A stretch of 42,195 bases of DNA from Massilia sp. UBA2604. Lineage in GTDB: Bacteria > Pseudomonadota > Gammaproteobacteria > Burkholderiales > Burkholderiaceae_D. The notes below the pieces were generated by a model. It had not been told where the DNA came from, searched no databases, and saw nothing but the letters and a program-made list of their open reading frames with translations. Both the position numbers and the translations under genes were made by a program. Of this stretch, positions 34,161-41,881 are shown in pieces (within the stretch, counting starts at the first letter, position 1; every line of letters begins with the position of its first letter). The stretch is taken from contig DDKG01000015.1 in NCBI GenBank assembly GCA_002339265.1, positions 1 through 42,195 on the forward strand, given 5' to 3'.

Positions 34161-36890
34161 TCATCCGCCGAAAGTGTGAAAAGCGATGCCGTTTTCCGTC
34201 ACGCCGACCAATGCGGCCTGGTTTTCCGGGCTCTCCGAAAAACCCATCAGTACGTCGGCCACGCTGGCGCTTCGACTGTCGAGCGCGTTGACCCAATAGG
34301 TGATGCCCTCGGCGTCGCCTGGCCGCTGCAATACGTTCAGATAGAATTTTTCGACCAGCTCGCGGTTCGACGGGTTGGCGCCGTAGCGAGCAATAAATTC
34401 GGCCGAGGCGACGAAGCCGGCCGCCACGCCGGTCAGTGTGGTGCCGCCATCCATCATGGCGATCCAATAGCCCAAGCCGGCCTCGTCGGGCTCGCGCGCG
34501 AATGCTGCCTGGTAGATGCGGTAGGCCTGGCCGGCGACACCGTCCACGTCGAGCGCCAGCATACCGTCAGCAAACTGCAGCCGCTCGATGTCGCGGAGTG
34601 TGTCGCGTCCGTCCCGGCCGCTGGCGTCGAGCACCGTGAAGCCGCCTTCCGCGCGCGCGACCTTGTAGCCTGCACGCGCGCCGCTGTAGACGGCGTGGTC
34701 CAGGCCTGCGCCGCCGTCGAGCAGGTCGTCTCCTCCCCTGCCCTCGAGCCAGTCGCTGCCGTCGCCGCCGCGCGCCGTCTCGGCCCCTTCGCGCAGCACG
34801 ATCCGATCCGCGCCGGCGCCGCCCTGCACCGTCACGCCGGGCGCGATCGCCATGCGTCCATCGGACTGACCAACCGCCAGGTAGTGTGCCAGCCCACTGG
34901 CATACTGGCCGGATTCGACCATGGCGCGCACGTCGGCATGCTCGTTGAGATAATAGGCTTCGTTGTAGGCCGCAGCTCCCAGCGTGGCCGAGTTTGCCAG
35001 ACTGGGGCCGGTACCAAGCGGCGCGCCCAGTTCGTAGACCTGGAATGCGTTCACCGAAGCGCTGCCGCTGCTGTCTTCCCAGAATGAATTAAAGGCCAGG
35101 TATTCGAACTTGCCGTCGCTGTCGAAATCGCCCCAGGAGACTGGCTTGCCACCACCCGAGCTTGCGATCTCGACCACGTTGAAGCGGCCGGCGCCATCGT
35201 TGACATAGGCGAGCGGAACCGGGGCCCCGATTGCACGGTGGCCCAGGATGTCGATCGCCCCGTCTCCGTTGATGTCTGCCAGTTGCCAGTAATCGGTCCA
35301 TTCGAGCCGTGCACCATCCTTGTCCAGGAAGGGACGATCGACCTGTGTCGCGGTGACATCACTAAAATGACCGCTGCCATCGTTGCGCAAGATCTGCAGA
35401 TAATTTCCGCCATAAAACGGCTCGAACCGGCTGCGCAGGATGGCCAGATCGACGTGCCCGTCGCCATCGAAGTCGGCGGCCAGGGTTTTCATGTGCATCT
35501 GATTGTCGATCCCGTATGCCGATTCGGGTAACGCGATGCGACGTGCGACGTCGAAGCGTCCGCCTTCGTTCAGAAACACATAACTCTGCGTGCTGCCATG
35601 ACCATGTCCCGATATCAGATCGCCAAAACCATCGCCGTTGACGTCGACGATGGCCAGGTCGACCAGCACGTTCTGCCCCTCCCCTGCGTTCGGGTTGGCC
35701 AGTGGCCAATCATAGGTAATCGCGGTATAGGCCGCCTGGCGGTCGATCGTGAAGCGACCGTCGGCGCCTTGCAGCAGGGCGTAACTGCCCGCGCCGCGCC
35801 AGTCACCGACCAAAATGTCGTCGCGCCCGTCATCGTTCAGGTCACCGGTGGCCATGGCGTGCGCATCGACCGTATGAGGCCGGCCCGGCAGGGCCAACGG
35901 CAGGGTGGGCACGAGAGATGTGGCGTCGTTCGCGCCAGGGCCCTCGGCCAGTAAAGTCAGGTCGGCCAGCTTCCCGTCATGGGTGTCGTGCGCCACCGTC
36001 ACCACTGCCGTGCGCCCATCGGCCAATGTGAGCGTGTCGGCGCGGCGCGCTCCGGCCGTGACCGGCATGGCGGCGTTGAGTGCCGCATCGAAGGCCAGCT
36101 TGCCATCGGCGTCGATACTGAGTGCGATAAACGGAGTGCGCGTATCGAGCCCGGTCGCATAGCCCTTGTTCATCGGCAGCACCACATCGCTGCGTCCATC
36201 CCCGTTCAAGTCGAGCTGGGACCCCGCTTGCGGGAGCCAGCTGAGCAGGGCGGCCGGATACGTGACGCCCGCGTAGGTATAGGCAGGAACGAGCGTCGTT
36301 TCCCGGAAGCTGTAGGCCGTGTATTGCAGGTCGGCTTTGATCGTGCTGGTCAGATAGGCGGCGTTATAGCTGCGATCAATGAACACGACTTCTTCCACGC
36401 CGGTGAGTACGTCGAGTGTACCCAGCCGCAGATGGCGCACCTCCAGCGCGCCGTCGACTGCCGTGACGAGATAGTCGCCGCTTTGGCGTTCGTGGTAGCG
36501 CACGATGTCGTGGCCGGCGCCGAGATCGATCGTATTGTTCCCGCCTAACAGGAACACGGTCTCGTTGGCGGCACTACCCACGACAGTCCCGCCCAGCCCG
36601 GTCATATGCACGGTATCGATGGCGGAGAGCTGGTCGCGCCCACCCATCCCATCGAACGCCCAGCCTTCACGCAAATTGACGGTCGGACGTTCGGTGGCGA
36701 ACCACAGGCCGTAGCCGCCACGGCCATCTGTGCCAGTGACCACGTCATCACCGCGACTGGACACGAAGACCTGGTTCGGGCCCAGCGTTACCCGGTCGTT
36801 GCCGTCTTGCGCATCGATCCAGTCGGAGGCGCCCGCGACCTGCCTGCCGTCGATCACATCGTCCTGCGCCGTGCCGTTATACGTCGCCAT
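34161..36890 (-). CDS. Large FG-GAP / RTX-like / DUF4214 secreted protein
   Basis: The 909-residue acidic protein begins MATYNGTAQDDVIDGRQVAG behind AGAGGA. It has an N-terminal RTX-like part (GDDVVTGTDGRGGYG), then six FG-GAP/VCBS calcium-binding repeats between about residues 225 and 605 (for example LDLNGDGRSDVVLP, GDLNDDGRDDILVG, VDVNGDGFGDLISG, ADFDGDGHVDLAIL, ADINGDGAIDILGH). A second RTX block (GGDGSDWLEGRGGDDLLDGG, about 715-735) follows, and a C-terminal DUF4214 domain (YQAAFAREPDEAGLGYWIAM onward). No signal peptide is present, which with RTX repeats suggests type I secretion or surface attachment; no transporter is nearby. Function unknown, possibly adhesion or polymer binding. Confidence 0.88.
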   Translation of the reverse strand: MATYNGTAQDDVIDGRQVAGASDWIDAQDGNDRVTLGPNQVFVSSRGDDVVTGTDGRGGYGLWFATERPTVNLREGWAFDGMGGRDQLSAIDTVHMTGLGGTVVGSAANETVFLLGGNNTIDLGAGHDIVRYHERQSGDYLVTAVDGALEVRHLRLGTLDVLTGVEEVVFIDRSYNAAYLTSTIKADLQYTAYSFRETTLVPAYTYAGVTYPAALLSWLPQAGSQLDLNGDGRSDVVLPMNKGYATGLDTRTPFIALSIDADGKLAFDAALNAAMPVTAGARRADTLTLADGRTAVVTVAHDTHDGKLADLTLLAEGPGANDATSLVPTLPLALPGRPHTVDAHAMATGDLNDDGRDDILVGDWRGAGSYALLQGADGRFTIDRQAAYTAITYDWPLANPNAGEGQNVLVDLAIVDVNGDGFGDLISGHGHGSTQSYVFLNEGGRFDVARRIALPESAYGIDNQMHMKTLAADFDGDGHVDLAILRSRFEPFYGGNYLQILRNDGSGHFSDVTATQVDRPFLDKDGARLEWTDYWQLADINGDGAIDILGHRAIGAPVPLAYVNDGAGRFNVVEIASSGGGKPVSWGDFDSDGKFEYLAFNSFWEDSSGSASVNAFQVYELGAPLGTGPSLANSATLGAAAYNEAYYLNEHADVRAMVESGQYASGLAHYLAVGQSDGRMAIAPGVTVQGGAGADRIVLREGAETARGGDGSDWLEGRGGDDLLDGGAGLDHAVYSGARAGYKVARAEGGFTVLDASGRDGRDTLRDIERLQFADGMLALDVDGVAGQAYRIYQAAFAREPDEAGLGYWIAMMDGGTTLTGVAAGFVASAEFIARYGANPSNRELVEKFYLNVLQRPGDAEGITYWVNALDSRSASVADVLMGFSESPENQAALVGVTENGIAFHTFGG

Positions 36891-37007
36891 CTTTTATCCT
36901 CTCAATAGTTCGTGATCCAGCAGTGCCGGAGAACAATTGAGATTTTGTCATGCTTGCTTGAGAAAAACATCTTTCCCTCAACAATATTTCGATCGAGCGA
37001 CGGCAGG

Positions 37008-37742
37008 TCAGTCGATATCGCCACCAGCGGATGGCACCAGCAGCTCGAGCTGGGCCTGGTCCAGGAAGCACCACTCGCCCTCTTCGAGGCCGAGCGATTC
37101 CAGGGTCAGGCCGCCGATCTGCGAGCGGTGCAGCGCGCTGCAGTGGTTGCCGGCGGCGGCCAGCATCCGTTTGACCTGGTGGTATTTGCCCTGTTCCAGG
37201 ACGATCTCGAGGGTGTGCTCGCCGCGCTGGACGCAGGACACCGCCGTCAAAGGCGCCGGCTCGTCGTTCAGCTGCACGCCGGCCAGCATGTGGGCCACCA
37301 GCTCGTCGGTCACCGGCTCGGCGGTCGTGGCCTGGTAAACCTTGGGCACGTGGCGCTTGGGCGAGGACTGGGCGTGGATGAACGGGCCGTCGTCCGACAT
37401 CAGGAGCATGCCGGTGGTGTCGTGGTCGAGCCGGCCGACCGGTTGCACCTCACGCCAGGTGAACTGTTCCGGCAGCAGGGTCAGCACGCCCGGATGGTGG
37501 CTCGGTTTGCGCGAGCATTCGAAGTTGGCCGGCTTGTGCAGCGCGATGTAGACGTGCTCGCGATACGGCCATTCTTCGTCGAACACGGTCAGGACCAGGC
37601 CAGAGGTGTCGAAGGTGGCCTTGTAGCTGTCGACGATCTCGCCGTTGACGGCGACGTCGCCGTCCTCGATCAGCGCGCGGCAATATTTGCGGGTGCCGAA
37701 TCCCTGCGATTGCAGGATACGGTCTAGGGACAATTTACTCAT
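37008..37742 (-). CDS. rsuA: RsuA-type 16S rRNA pseudouridine synthase
   Basis: The 244-residue product has an S4 RNA-binding domain (SLDRILQSQGFGTRKYCRAL, residues 5-24) and a pseudouridine synthase domain with the catalytic aspartate in VGRLDHDTTGMLL (Asp106). It continues SSPKRHVPKVYQATTAEPVT and EQGKYHQVKRMLAAAGNHC. The pattern is RsuA/RluE-like; RsuA modifies U516 of 16S rRNA. Position upstream of the FG-GAP gene seems incidental. Start ATG 37742. Confidence 0.88.
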   Translation of the reverse strand: MSKLSLDRILQSQGFGTRKYCRALIEDGDVAVNGEIVDSYKATFDTSGLVLTVFDEEWPYREHVYIALHKPANFECSRKPSHHPGVLTLLPEQFTWREVQPVGRLDHDTTGMLLMSDDGPFIHAQSSPKRHVPKVYQATTAEPVTDELVAHMLAGVQLNDEPAPLTAVSCVQRGEHTLEIVLEQGKYHQVKRMLAAAGNHCSALHRSQIGGLTLESLGLEEGEWCFLDQAQLELLVPSAGGDID

Positions 37743-37875
37743 GGGCCGAGACTTTACCAGATGCGGACAGCGTTGCCGACTGAATTTGGTAGCGTTACCT
37801 CTGACCCATTTTGCATGCGATCGTTCATTTGAGCAGCGTCAAGCCTTTCGAAATTCGCATTGATAGACTTCAACA

Positions 37876-37928
37876 CGTTAGGAATCCGCCTAACGGCACC
37901 TACGACCTCCTCGATCTATGAGGAGGTC
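37876..37928. promoter_or_regulatory. Two consecutive perfect stem-loops
   Basis: CGTTAGG-AATCCG-CCTAACG (37876-37895, 7-bp stem) is followed eight bases later by GACCTCCTC-GATCTAT-GAGGAGGTC (37904-37928, 9-bp stem). They lie between the rsuA start and the orphan ORF at 37946. The second stem would hold an AGGAGG sequence, so it could hide a ribosome-binding site. No T run follows, so simple termination is unlikely. Confidence 0.55.
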
Positions 37929-37945
37929 ATAGCCAGAGGATAGGA

Positions 37946-38368
37946 ATGAACGTGAACGACGATCTCGACACAACAAATGGAAAGCTTTCCGCTCATGAGG
38001 CCCATTGTGCGCGCCAACGGCTCGCCAAGGACCATGCGGCGCTTTTCCCGACCCGACTCGCTTTTGCCCGCTGGCGGTGCGGCGGAATTCCCCACTTGCA
38101 TGGCGGCCACCCACCGCTGCGCGCGGCCTGGTATGCACGCACCGTGCGCGACCACCAGGCTTGGCTCGACCGTGGCGGCTTTGCCCAGCACGAAGAGCAG
38201 ATACCCTTGCGAAAACCGGCCATGTGGCATCCATCGGAGCCGGGCTCGCCGGAAGGTGAATTGCAGGTTTCCCCACAAAACATACAACATCATACGCAGC
38301 AGAATTCACAGCCACCCTGCCGTTCGGATCGCGATGGCGATGCCCGTCAGTGCGGCACTTGTACCTGA
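37946..38368 (+). CDS. Orphan hypothetical ORF
   Basis: A 140-codon reading starting MNVNDDLDTTNGKLSAHEAH behind AGAGGATAGGA. The middle (LFPTRLAFARWRCGGIPHLH, AWYARTVRDHQAWLDRGGFA) has G/C-rich third positions like the host genes. The last 30 residues are Gln/His-rich and look less real, so the 3' end may be frame-shifted. Other frames on both strands are also open here, so coding status is doubtful. No family recognised. Confidence 0.3.
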   Translation: MNVNDDLDTTNGKLSAHEAHCARQRLAKDHAALFPTRLAFARWRCGGIPHLHGGHPPLRAAWYARTVRDHQAWLDRGGFAQHEEQIPLRKPAMWHPSEPGSPEGELQVSPQNIQHHTQQNSQPPCRSDRDGDARQCGTCT

Positions 38369-38460
38369 ACCGGCACGCCTGCCGGCAGGACGCCGGAGGC
38401 ACCCCGATGAGACCGGAAAACAGGGCGACGGAAAAACTGGAAGAGAGCAGCAGCCGAATC

Positions 38461-38523
38461 GATGACGCATGACCGCTGACGCATGATCGATGACGCATGA
38501 TCGATGAAGCACGAGCGATGAGC
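38461..38523. repeat. 14-bp tandem repeat, about 4.5 copies
   Basis: Successive units are GATGACGCATGACC, GCTGACGCATGATC, GATGACGCATGATC, GATGAAGCACGAGC and a partial GATGAGC. The first three differ at one or two positions; the fourth has drifted. It lies just before the terminator hairpin. Confidence 0.85.
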
Positions 38524-38530
38524 TGGAAAT

Positions 38531-38558
38531 GGAAACGACGGCCTGGGCCGTCGTTTCC
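38531..38558. terminator. Bidirectional terminator hairpin
   Basis: A perfect 13-bp inverted repeat GGAAACGACGGCC / GGCCGTCGTTTCC with a two-base loop. Both sides are T-rich as read outward (GTTTCC in each direction), so it could stop transcripts from the orphan ORF and from sppA. Confidence 0.75.
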
Positions 38559-38761
38559 GTTCCTGCGGCAGGTGCGCCTTGCGGCTAGCCTCCCAGGGAC
38601 GTACTACCGTGAGGAATTGAATTCTCTCGAAAACCGCAACGCGTGCGGTGGATAGCGTGTCGCGGTCCCGGCCGATCGAAGCGTTTGCCTCCCCTGACCT
38701 TCGCTGCTCGCGCTACCGTTCCACTATAGCCGCTGGACGTCTGTATTCAAGGACAAAATGC

Positions 38762-39757
38762 TCAGCGCAATTTCGGCACGGCGCCATGGTAGGCGGCCTT
38801 GACCGCGCTCTCGCCGACCGCCGCGCCAAATTTCTTGAGCACCCGCTCCGGCAAGCCTTCGTGCGCCGTGTAGTCGACGATGTCCTCGGCCTTGACGATG
38901 TCGCGCGCCACCGTGTCGACGGTGCCGAAAGCGTCGGCCAGCCCCATGTCCACCGCCCTGGCGCCGGTCCAGTACAGGCCGGAGAAGGTTTCCGGGGTTT
39001 CCTTCAGGCGCTTGCCGCGCCCGGCGCGCACCACCGCGATGAATTGCTGGTGGATTTCATCGAGCATTTCCTGGGCGTGCTCGCGATGCTTCGGGGACTG
39101 CGGGCTGAACGGGTCGAGGAAACCCTTGTTCTCGCCGGCCGTCATCAAGCGCCGCTCGATGCCGAGCTTGTCCATGGTGCCGGTGAAGCCGAAGCTGTCC
39201 ATCAGCACGCCGACCGAACCGACGATCGAGGCCTTGTTGACGTAGATGCGGTCGGCCGCCGAGGCGATGTAGTAGCCGCCCGAGGCGCAGATCTCGTCCA
39301 CCACCACGTACAGCGGCTTGTCCGGATAGCCGCGCTTGAGCCGCTGGATCTCGTCCACGATGATGCCGGCCTGCACCGGGCTGCCGCCGGGGCTGTCGAT
39401 GCGCAGCACCACCGCCGCCGAGCCGGGATCGGAGAACGCCTTGTTCAGCGAGGGGATCACGGTATCGGCCGCGCCGCTGCCTTCGGCTTCGATCTCGCCG
39501 TTAATTTCGATCAGGGCCGTGTGGCGGCCCAGGTTTTCGACGTCGCCGCTGCCGAAATTGAAGTCATAGTATGCCCACAGCGCCAGCAGGGCGACGGTGA
39601 GAAAGCTCAGCTTGAAGAAAATGCTCCAGCGCCGGGCGCGGCGCCGTTCCTGGACGGTGGCAAACACCAGTTTCTCGAGCGTTTCGCGCTCCCAGTTACC
39701 GATCGTCGGATTCGATGCAAGCCTGCTGTCGCCAGGGTGGTTCGTTTGGTCACTCAT
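38762..39757 (-). CDS. sppA: Membrane-bound S49 peptidase (SppA-like)
   Basis: Signal-peptide-peptidase-type serine protease of the inner membrane. The 331-residue short form starts MSDQTNHPGDSRLASNPTIG (ATG 39757), has one membrane anchor (about 45-62) and a periplasmic catalytic domain. The Ser/Lys dyad is Ser159 in ICASGGYYIASAADRIYV and Lys211 in TAGENKGFLDPF; IDSPGGSPVQAG (120-131) forms the oxyanion region. Length is that of the single-domain 36K type. The frame continues far upstream only as a shadow of the Rieske gene. It is last in the rluC-HAD-Rieske-sppA run, 26 bases after the Rieske gene. Confidence 0.92.
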   Translation of the reverse strand: MSDQTNHPGDSRLASNPTIGNWERETLEKLVFATVQERRRARRWSIFFKLSFLTVALLALWAYYDFNFGSGDVENLGRHTALIEINGEIEAEGSGAADTVIPSLNKAFSDPGSAAVVLRIDSPGGSPVQAGIIVDEIQRLKRGYPDKPLYVVVDEICASGGYYIASAADRIYVNKASIVGSVGVLMDSFGFTGTMDKLGIERRLMTAGENKGFLDPFSPQSPKHREHAQEMLDEIHQQFIAVVRAGRGKRLKETPETFSGLYWTGARAVDMGLADAFGTVDTVARDIVKAEDIVDYTAHEGLPERVLKKFGAAVGESAVKAAYHGAVPKLR

Positions 39758-39783
39758 AAAGTCGGATGGGTCGACGGCGAGCG

Positions 39784-40185
39784 CTATCCCTGCGCAGGCG
39801 CGCGGAACCGCTCGTCGGGCAGCCAGTATATCTTGCCCGCGCCTTCGTGTACGGCGATCGGATGCAGGCGCCCGCCGCGGCAAGGACCGCCGGCGCATTT
39901 GCCGCTGCCGGGCTCGTAAACCGCGCCGTGGGTGGCGCACATCAGGTACTGGCCGCCGGACTCGAAGAACTCGCCTTCGTTCCAGTCGAGCTCGATCGGC
40001 ACGTGGGCGCAGCGGTTCAAATACCCATGGACCTGGCCGCCGTGGCGGATCACGAAACCGGTGGCCGGCTGTCCCCAGGCCAGCAGCGCGAAGCGCACGC
40101 CGCGGCCGGCATCCAGCAAATCACCCGCATCGCAGACGAACAGGCGCCCATCGTCCGTCATCTGCGCGATCCCGGGTTCAGGCAT
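39784..40185 (-). CDS. Rieske [2Fe-2S] ferredoxin-like protein
   Basis: A 133-residue protein from the ATG at 40185, which overlaps the HAD stop by 8 bases; an ATG at 40161 (MTDDGRLFVC) would also work. It has one Rieske domain with iron-sulfur ligands Cys59 and His61 in NRCAHVPIELDW and Cys83 and His86 in LMCATHGAVYEP. It is probably a small soluble electron carrier. This gene recurs between the HAD phosphatase and sppA in many Burkholderiales, but its partner enzyme is not evident here. Confidence 0.85.
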   Translation of the reverse strand: MPEPGIAQMTDDGRLFVCDAGDLLDAGRGVRFALLAWGQPATGFVIRHGGQVHGYLNRCAHVPIELDWNEGEFFESGGQYLMCATHGAVYEPGSGKCAGGPCRGGRLHPIAVHEGAGKIYWLPDERFRAPAQG

Positions 40186-40837
40186 GCTCGAGCAGCCAGG
40201 CATGCAGCTCGGGGATCGCGCGCGCCGAGAACAGCGGATGGCAGGCTTGCAGCTGGGCCACCGGATGCGCGCCGAACTCGACAGCGATACCGGACGCGCC
40301 GGCATTGTTCGCCATCATGAGGTCGTGCGTGGTGTCGCCGATCATCACGGTGCGGCGCAGGTCCTGGCCTAGCTCGCGGGTGAGTTCTTGCAGCATGGCG
40401 GGATGGGGCTTCGAGAATGTCTCATCCGCGCAACGGGTGGCGTCGAAGATCGACAACAGGCCGGTGGCGTTCAGGGCCCGGTTGAGGCCTACCCGGCTCT
40501 TGCCGGTGGCGACGGCCAAAAAGTAGCCCTCGTTATCAAGATCGGCCAACATCTCCCGAACGCCCTTGAACAGCACCAGTTCGTGGTCCTTGGTGAGGAA
40601 GTGGTAGCGGTAGCGCTCGACCATGCGCGGGTACATCGCCGGCTGGATGTCGGGCATCACGGCCTGCATCGCCTCGGCCAGGCCGAGGCCGATGACATGG
40701 GCGGCCGATGAGTCGCTCGGGACCGGCAGGCCGAGGTCGCGCGCCGCCGCCTGGATGCACTTGACGATGGCCGCCGTGCTGTCCATCAAGGTGCCGTCCC
40801 AGTCGAACACGATCAGGTCAAATTGTTTTCTTGCCAT
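40178..40837 (-). CDS. HAD-family phosphatase, phosphoglycolate phosphatase-like
   Basis: The 219-residue product has HAD motif I FDWDGTLMDS (Asp11/Asp13 region), the helical cap (AEAMQAVMPDIQPAMYPRMV), motif II VATGKS, motif III SKPHPAML and motif IV MIGDTTHDLMMA. It is a Gph/PGP-like hydrolase of small phosphate esters; the true substrate cannot be told. Gene order next to rluC is standard in betaproteobacteria. It begins 60 bases after the rluC stop. Confidence 0.87.
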   Translation of the reverse strand: MARKQFDLIVFDWDGTLMDSTAAIVKCIQAAARDLGLPVPSDSSAAHVIGLGLAEAMQAVMPDIQPAMYPRMVERYRYHFLTKDHELVLFKGVREMLADLDNEGYFLAVATGKSRVGLNRALNATGLLSIFDATRCADETFSKPHPAMLQELTRELGQDLRRTVMIGDTTHDLMMANNAGASGIAVEFGAHPVAQLQACHPLFSARAIPELHAWLLEHA

Positions 40838-40897
40838 TATTTAGCGGCGGCCCAGGGCGCCTGTCTCCGTAGTTTTTTGATCGTGCGCAGGTATGAC

Positions 40898-41881
40898 TCA
40901 GGCACTTGCAGGTCCCAAGCTTACCAAGAACCGCTCGCACTCTCCCGGCATCGGTGCGCGCAAGGTCATCCGCTCGCCGCTGTCGGGATGCGTGAACGTG
41001 ATCTGGTGCGCGTGCAGGAACATGCGCTTGAGCGCCCCGCGTCCCTCGCCCGCCTTGTGCAACTGTTTATTGAAAGAAAAGTCGCCATACTTTTCGTCGC
41101 CCAGGATCGGGAATCCGCTCGAGGCCAGGTGAACCCGGATCTGGTGCGTGCGGCCCGTCTTGAGCTCGGCTTCGAGCAAGGCGAAATCCTGCCATTTTTT
41201 CAACAGGTTGAAAATGGTGTGCGCTTCCTGGCCGCCGGCCTGGACCACGACCCGCTTCTCGCCGTCGGCCGTCGTGTATTTATGCAGCGGCAATTTGACG
41301 TGCTGGCGCTTGTTGTGCCAGTCGCCCTTCACCGCCGCAAAATAACGTTTGTCGGTGGTGCCGTCGCGCATCTGGTCGTGCAGATCGGTCAGCGCGCTGC
41401 GCTTCTTGCCGATCAGGAGCAGGCCCGAGGTCTCGCGGTCCAGGCGGTGCACCAGTTCCAGGAACTTGGCCTCCGGCCGCGCCGCGCGCAATTGCTCGAT
41501 CACACCGTAGGACACGCCGGAGCCGCCATGCACGGCCACGCCGGCCGGTTTGTTAATGACGAGCAAGTGCGCGTCTTCGAACACGACCGGGAACTCGGTC
41601 CCCGGCACGGTGTCGTTGCGGGCCTTCTCGGCGATGCGGATCGGCGGGATGCGGACGGTATCGCCTTCGGCCAGGCGGTATAGCTGATCGATCCGGCCCT
41701 TGTTGACGCGGACCTCGCCCGAACGGAGGATGCGGTAGATATGACTCTTCGGTACGCCTTTACAAACACGCAACAGGTAGTTATCGATACGCTGTCCGGC
41801 GTCTTCTTCGCCGATTGTCACGAATTGTGCCTGCAGAGCCTGTTGTGATGAAGGGGATACAACACTCATTTGGGTCGCCAT
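40898..41881 (-). CDS. rluC: 23S rRNA pseudouridine synthase RluC
   Basis: RluC isomerises U955, U2504 and U2580 of 23S rRNA in E. coli. The product has an S4 domain (GQRIDNYLLRVCKGVPKSHI) and a catalytic domain with HRLDRETSGLLLIGKK (catalytic Asp) and KTGRTHQIRVHLAS, all RluC/RluD-type. The start is placed at ATG 41881 (MATQMSVVSPSSQQ), giving 327 residues and a GGAAGA upstream. An ATG at 41920 adds 13 residues but has no ribosome-binding site and lies almost on top of a TATA-like stretch. Divergent from the likely rne leader. Confidence 0.9.
   Translation of the reverse strand: MATQMSVVSPSSQQALQAQFVTIGEEDAGQRIDNYLLRVCKGVPKSHIYRILRSGEVRVNKGRIDQLYRLAEGDTVRIPPIRIAEKARNDTVPGTEFPVVFEDAHLLVINKPAGVAVHGGSGVSYGVIEQLRAARPEAKFLELVHRLDRETSGLLLIGKKRSALTDLHDQMRDGTTDKRYFAAVKGDWHNKRQHVKLPLHKYTTADGEKRVVVQAGGQEAHTIFNLLKKWQDFALLEAELKTGRTHQIRVHLASSGFPILGDEKYGDFSFNKQLHKAGEGRGALKRMFLHAHQITFTHPDSGERMTLRAPMPGECERFLVSLGPASA

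Larger units (their letters stand above)
38369..38761. other. Non-coding stretch before sppA end
   Basis: This 390-base gap holds the 14-bp tandem repeat (38461-38523), a strong terminator hairpin (38531-38558) and a weaker stem ACCGCA/TGCGGT near 38635-38651 that could terminate sppA. No convincing gene is seen. Confidence 0.6.

Noticed and set aside
37890..38498. Minus-strand 202-codon frame in the orphan region
   Set aside because: It has no ribosome-binding site, a composition typical of antisense DNA and no recognisable domain. The plus-strand frame at 37946 is only slightly better and is listed with low confidence.
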